This document shows, piece after piece, positions 5,531 to 8,320 of a stretch of DNA of 8,320 bases. Both the position numbers and the translations under genes were made by a program. Source of the stretch: Pseudomonadota bacterium. GTDB taxonomy: Bacteria > Pseudomonadota > Alphaproteobacteria > Rhizobiales > Aestuariivirgaceae. How positions within the stretch are numbered: position 1 is the first letter of the stretch; each line of letters begins with the position of its first letter. The DNA is taken from the NCBI GenBank assembly GCA_016522385.1, contig JAEKFU010000534.1:1-8320 (forward strand), read 5' to 3'. The notes under the pieces were generated by a model, which did no database searches, was not told the DNA's origin, and was given only the letters and a program-made list of their open reading frames with translations.

Positions 5531-6502
5531 TTCTTCATCCCGGCAGATCGAAAGTGCTGGGTCATTGCGGCGGGCGCGCATCAATGCCATCAGCGCACGA
5601 TCACGCTCGGCACAACGATGTTGCCACCGGGCAGGCGGCAGAAGTTTCCGCCGTGCGTCGGCGATCCTGGCGACCAGATCCTCCGTCCATGGGTCATCCT
5701 GGCCGCGCTCCCGGCCCATACGGGCATAGTACGGGCCCATACGTGCCGCATGTGCCTCGATCCCGCCGCGGGTATTGAGATCGGATGTTTCAAACGGACC
5801 GATAACGGACCAGCGAAAGCCCAACCCGTCGCGCACCAGACGATCAATGTCAGCGACCGACAGGAAGCCGTCGCGCACCAGGCAGTAGGCCTCGCGGAGC
5901 AAAGCTCCCTGCAGCCGGTTGTATGCAAAACCTTCAATCTCGCCACCAAGTCTTACGCCGGCCATATTTGCCCCTTTGAGCAGCTGCTCGGTACGGGCCA
6001 CGACACTCTCGTCCGTGGACGGCGCCGGCACAACTTCTGCCACCCGCAATAGAAATGGCGGGTTTGCGGGATGTACGACCAGGATACGATTGCGGCCCGG
6101 CAGATCAGCGGCAAACGCAGACGCCGGGATGAAGGATGATGAACTTGCCAGTACCGTGTCCGTGGCGGTAATCATGTCCAGGTCGGCGAAGATCTGCTTT
6201 TTTGTCATCAGATCCTCGGGAATGCACTCTTGGACATGATCAGCGCCGTCAACGACTTCGTCAAATTCGCCGCAAAACAAAATTCGCGACATCGCGACAT
6301 CGCCGGCATCGTCCATAATGCCAAACTCTTGGAGATCGCGAAGCCGGGCCGCGATCTCGTCGCGCGCATCCGCCAGCCTCTGTGGTGCGGCATCGAAGAG
6401 GCGTACATCGTGGCCGGTCTGGGCAAACACGATGGCCCAGCCGGCGCCGATACTGCCGGCACCGATTACTGCTACGGTGGGCTTTTGGGGATCGTTGTGC
6501 AT
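5528..6502 (-). CDS. Lambda-crystallin / L-gulonate 3-dehydrogenase-like NAD-dependent dehydrogenase
   Basis: A 324-residue member of the 3-hydroxyacyl-CoA dehydrogenase superfamily, close to the length of lambda-crystallin and L-gulonate 3-dehydrogenase. The Rossmann motif VIGAGSIGAGWA (G14, G16, G19) and an acidic residue after the second strand (LFD, D37) indicate NAD. The catalytic dyad is His144 (VVHPANPPFL) and Glu156 (AEVVPAP), 12 residues apart as in the family. SSS (about 120-123), N195 (AYNRLQ) and the C-terminal helix motif DGLGFRWSVIGPFETSDLN (225-243) are also diagnostic. HPANPP and IGPFET favour the gulonate-dehydrogenase/lambda-crystallin branch over true 3-hydroxyacyl-CoA or carnitine dehydrogenases. 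It would oxidise a secondary hydroxyl in a small acid to a ketone. The ATG at 6500-6502 has only a weak ribosome-binding site, but no better start exists nearby. It leads the flavoprotein (3740-5416) on the same strand and is divergent from the SDR at 6607. Confidence 0.85.
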   Translation of the reverse strand: MHNDPQKPTVAVIGAGSIGAGWAIVFAQTGHDVRLFDAAPQRLADARDEIAARLRDLQEFGIMDDAGDVAMSRILFCGEFDEVVDGADHVQECIPEDLMTKKQIFADLDMITATDTVLASSSSFIPASAFAADLPGRNRILVVHPANPPFLLRVAEVVPAPSTDESVVARTEQLLKGANMAGVRLGGEIEGFAYNRLQGALLREAYCLVRDGFLSVADIDRLVRDGLGFRWSVIGPFETSDLNTRGGIEAHAARMGPYYARMGRERGQDDPWTEDLVARIADARRKLLPPARWQHRCAERDRALMALMRARRNDPALSICRDEE

Positions 6503-6606
6503 GATGGCTGCTCGCAGAAAAGAAGCCGAGCTTCCAGTGCAGGTGGTTTAATGTCAAGGTCTGCAGGCTGGCACCGGCTAAGGTGTGAACAAAGAGGCAT
6601 GCCGAC
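6503..6606. promoter_or_regulatory. Divergent intergenic region, likely carries both promoters
   Basis: These 104 bp separate the starts of the leftward dehydrogenase/flavoprotein pair and the rightward SDR. A perfect -35-like TTGACA (preceded by C, as alphaproteobacterial promoters prefer) faces left at 6552-6557, but no good -10 hexamer follows at 16-18 nt, so activator dependence or another sigma factor is possible. The rightward gene has AAAGAGG about 9 nt before its ATG. Confidence 0.3.
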
Positions 6607-7368
6607 ATGGAATCCGCACTTGTCAAAGGCAAAGTGGCCTTTGTCACCGGCGCCGCCAACGGGCTGGGCCGGGTTATCGTTGATGAACTTGCGCGCGCAG
6701 GCGCGTGCGGCACGGCGTTCGATGTTGCGCCGAATGAACATGCCGGAGTCTTGCCGCAAGGCTGGCGTCATCACCAGGGTGACGTCACGCATGAAGCGGA
6801 GGTTGGCGTTGCACTTGAGGCAACGTGTCAGGATCATGGCGGTATCGATATCGTGGTGGCAAATGCCGGTATCGTGCCGCCGTGGCGAAGCACCGAAGCG
6901 CTTGATATGGAGGACTGGCGTGCAACCTTTGCAGTGAATGTCGAAGGGGTCGCCCACACGCTTAAGCTGGCGGCGCTACATATGAAAGGGGCCGGTGGAT
7001 CGATCATTGCAATGGGGTCGCTCAATTCGTGGCGTGGTCATCCGCAGCAGGCAGCCTATGCGGCAAGCAAACATGCAGTGCTGGGCCTCGTCCGTTCGGC
7101 GGCACTCGATCTCGGCAGGTATGGTATTCGTGTAAATGCCCTTGCGCCGGGGCCGGTGGCCACCGAAGCGCTGGTCGGCCGGGTCGAAGCGCGTGCCAGA
7201 CAAGGCGACCTGCCGGTCGATCAGGCTTTGCAGGAGATGGCTGACGCGGCAGCCCTTGGTCGCATGGCGAGCGAGAGCGATGTGGCTGCGGCGTGTGTGT
7301 TTCTGGCCAGCGATCTTGCCAATGGCATTACCGGCCAACTGGTCCCGGTTGATGCAGGTCTGGTCTAA
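6607..7368 (+). CDS. Short-chain dehydrogenase/reductase (classical SDR)
   Basis: A 253-residue classical SDR, the standard length. Cofactor motif TGAANGLG (14-21), Asp39 at the end of the second strand (AFDVAP) suggesting NAD(H) preference, NAG (86-88), structural Asn111, and the catalytic Ser138-Tyr151-Lys155 triad (MGSLNS ... AAYAASKHA). The C-terminal LAPGPVATEA and GITGQLVPVDAG are typical. It interconverts a hydroxyl and a carbonyl; the substrate cannot be read from sequence. The ATG at 6607 has AAAGAGG 9 nt upstream; an ATG at 6600 is in another frame. It is divergent from the lambda-crystallin-like gene and tail to tail with the next SDR, overlapping it by 4 bp. Confidence 0.92.
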   Translation: MESALVKGKVAFVTGAANGLGRVIVDELARAGACGTAFDVAPNEHAGVLPQGWRHHQGDVTHEAEVGVALEATCQDHGGIDIVVANAGIVPPWRSTEALDMEDWRATFAVNVEGVAHTLKLAALHMKGAGGSIIAMGSLNSWRGHPQQAAYAASKHAVLGLVRSAALDLGRYGIRVNALAPGPVATEALVGRVEARARQGDLPVDQALQEMADAAALGRMASESDVAAACVFLASDLANGITGQLVPVDAGLV

Positions 7369-8132
7369 ACGCGTGGAACCGTGGTGCCGCCATCGAGATT
7401 GAGCACTGCCCCGGTCATGAATCCGGCGCGGTCCGAGGCGGCGAATAGCACCGCGTCTGTCACCTCCTGGGTTTCAGCCAGCCGGCCGATCGGAATGCGA
7501 GCAGCATAGGATTCGAGGCCTTCCTCAAGGCTTGCGCCGGACTGTTGGATTGAGCTTTCCAGCATCGGTGTGCGAAAGGGTCCGGGCGCAAGCGCGACAA
7601 CGCGAATGCCGGCAGGCGCCAGGGCAACAGACAGGCAGGCGTTGAGGTGTAGCAAAGCTGCCTTAGTGACGGCATAGAGCATCGACTGGCCACTGGCAAG
7701 GCGTCCCATTTCAGATGAAATGTTGACGATGACACCACCACGGTCAGTGAAGGCGTGCGCCGCAGCACGAGCTGCGAAATAGGGTGCAATGACATTGACA
7801 TTCAGCATGGCTGTCCAGTCATCGACGGTGGCATCGTGAAGACCGCGACGCAGCGCCAGTGCGGCATTGTTAACAAGCACGTCGAGGCCCCCGAGACGAT
7901 TTGCCGCCTCGCTGACCGCCCGGGCCGCATCGTCAGGTGCGCTGAAATCCGAGTGAATGAAGTACCCGTCGCGTTTGCAGGTGCGGATAGACTCGATGAC
8001 TTCACTGCCCGCCGCTGCGTTGCGGCCAATGATTGCAATGTTTGCACCGTCGCGCGCGAAGGCCAGGCACAGCGGCCGGCCGAGCCCTCCGGCACCGCCG
8101 GTCACGACCACCCGCTTTTTGTCGAACTCCAT
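7365..8132 (-). CDS. Short-chain dehydrogenase/reductase (classical SDR)
   Basis: A 255-residue classical SDR read leftward. TGGAGGLG (11-18), Arg37 after the second strand (IIGRN), which leans toward NADP(H), NNAA (88-91), Asn111, and a catalytic Ser (SS, 139-140) with Tyr153 and Lys157 (MLYAVTKAA). The C-terminal LAPGPFRTPM and TGAVLNLDGG are normal. The start at 8130-8132 is chosen because GGGAGGA lies 6 nt upstream; the longer frame from 8159 would place that ribosome-binding site inside the coding sequence and adds residues without family similarity. Its TAG (7365-7367) interlocks with the TAA (7366-7368) of the converging SDR. The two SDRs differ in sequence and probable cofactor, so they are not recent tandem copies. 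The substrate is unknown; a catabolic role is inferred from its neighbours. Confidence 0.92.
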   Translation of the reverse strand: MEFDKKRVVVTGGAGGLGRPLCLAFARDGANIAIIGRNAAAGSEVIESIRTCKRDGYFIHSDFSAPDDAARAVSEAANRLGGLDVLVNNAALALRRGLHDATVDDWTAMLNVNVIAPYFAARAAAHAFTDRGGVIVNISSEMGRLASGQSMLYAVTKAALLHLNACLSVALAPAGIRVVALAPGPFRTPMLESSIQQSGASLEEGLESYAARIPIGRLAETQEVTDAVLFAASDRAGFMTGAVLNLDGGTTVPRV

Positions 8133-8236
8133 GACATGTCCTCCCAGATTTCCAGGCACTTAACCAACACAACCGCCTTGTAGAATGATATAGCAAGGGA
8201 CATCACACGGCGGAAATTCGCAGGGCGGGATCAGAA
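8133..8236. promoter_or_regulatory. Divergent intergenic region with a candidate operator
   Basis: The gap between two divergently read SDR genes should contain both promoters. An AT-rich core flanked by short inverted arms, CCTTG (8176-8180) and CAAGG (8194-8198), could be a regulator site. Read leftward, the core contains CTATAT, resembling an alphaproteobacterial -10 hexamer, but no clear -35 was found. Evidence is weak. Confidence 0.25.
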
Positions 8237-8320
8237 ATGGCAGGTGAACTCGACGGCAAAACAATTCTGGTGACTGGGGCGTCGAAAGGCATCGGTGCGG
8301 CAATCACCATGGCTCTGGGC
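8237..8320 (+). CDS. Short-chain dehydrogenase/reductase, N-terminal part only
   Basis: The first 28 codons of a third SDR, cut by the window end. They read MAGELDGKTILVTGASKGIG, with the glycine-rich cofactor motif TGASKGIG at 13-20 in the expected place. A weak purine stretch (GGCGGGA) precedes the ATG. It is divergent from the 7365-8132 SDR. Only the family can be stated. Confidence 0.85.
   Translation, partial: MAGELDGKTILVTGASKGIGAAITMALG

Noticed and set aside
5067..6052. Long plus-strand open frames opposite the flavoprotein and dehydrogenase genes
   Set aside because: Low-complexity Arg/Ser/Ala composition typical of antisense frames in GC-rich genes; the minus-strand products have complete domain signatures.
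1..8320. CRISPR arrays, tRNA or rRNA genes
   Set aside because: No regularly spaced repeats, no tRNA-like TTCRA arm with matching acceptor ends, and no rRNA core sequence were seen on either strand.

Overview
The window looks like an alphaproteobacterial chromosome segment (Hyphomicrobiales or Rhodobacterales-like). The basis is moderately high GC in the catabolic half, an IS5-family (IS427-like) element, and an opine-oxidase/HcnB-type flavoprotein beside lambda-crystallin-type and SDR dehydrogenases. This placement is inferred from gene content only. No rRNA, tRNA or CRISPR was seen.

Left region (1-3604): the edge of a surface-polysaccharide or glycoconjugate locus, less GC-rich than the rest. 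An ATP-grasp ligase truncated by the window edge reads rightward to 914. It converges on a leftward GT4 glycosyltransferase (1015-2145), with a palindrome-rich 100-bp gap between them. Upstream of the glycosyltransferase, on the same strand and 10 bp away, lies the 3' end of a gene resembling the N-terminal domain of glucosamine inositolphosphorylceramide transferase, as found in bacterial sugar clusters. That gene is split by an 848-bp IS5/IS427-type element (2355-3202). The element has 19-bp imperfect inverted repeats, a 2-bp TA duplication and a two-frame transposase joined by an A AAA AAG slippery site. Removing the IS and one TA restores the frame exactly. The 5' part beyond the IS carries two further frameshifts (one at a C7 tract) and an in-frame stop, so the gene is decayed for more than one reason.

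Middle (3605-3739): a short stretch with no recognisable gene, marking the boundary between the two modules.

Right region (3740-8320): a GC-richer catabolic island of oxidoreductases on alternating strands. A leftward pair consists of a lambda-crystallin/3-hydroxyacyl-CoA-dehydrogenase-type enzyme (5528-6502) followed by a flavoprotein carrying both an N-terminal ferredoxin-type [2Fe-2S] domain and a C-terminal BFD-like domain (3740-5416, probably starting further upstream). Divergent from it is a rightward SDR (6607-7368), which meets a leftward SDR (7365-8132) tail to tail with a 4-bp overlap. Divergent from that, a third SDR begins at 8237 and runs off the window. The set suggests oxidative breakdown of a small hydroxylated or amine-containing compound: the flavoprotein would oxidise an amine or imino acid, and the NAD(P) dehydrogenases would oxidise or reduce alcohol/ketone intermediates. 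The substrate cannot be named from sequence. No regulator or transporter is present in the window.
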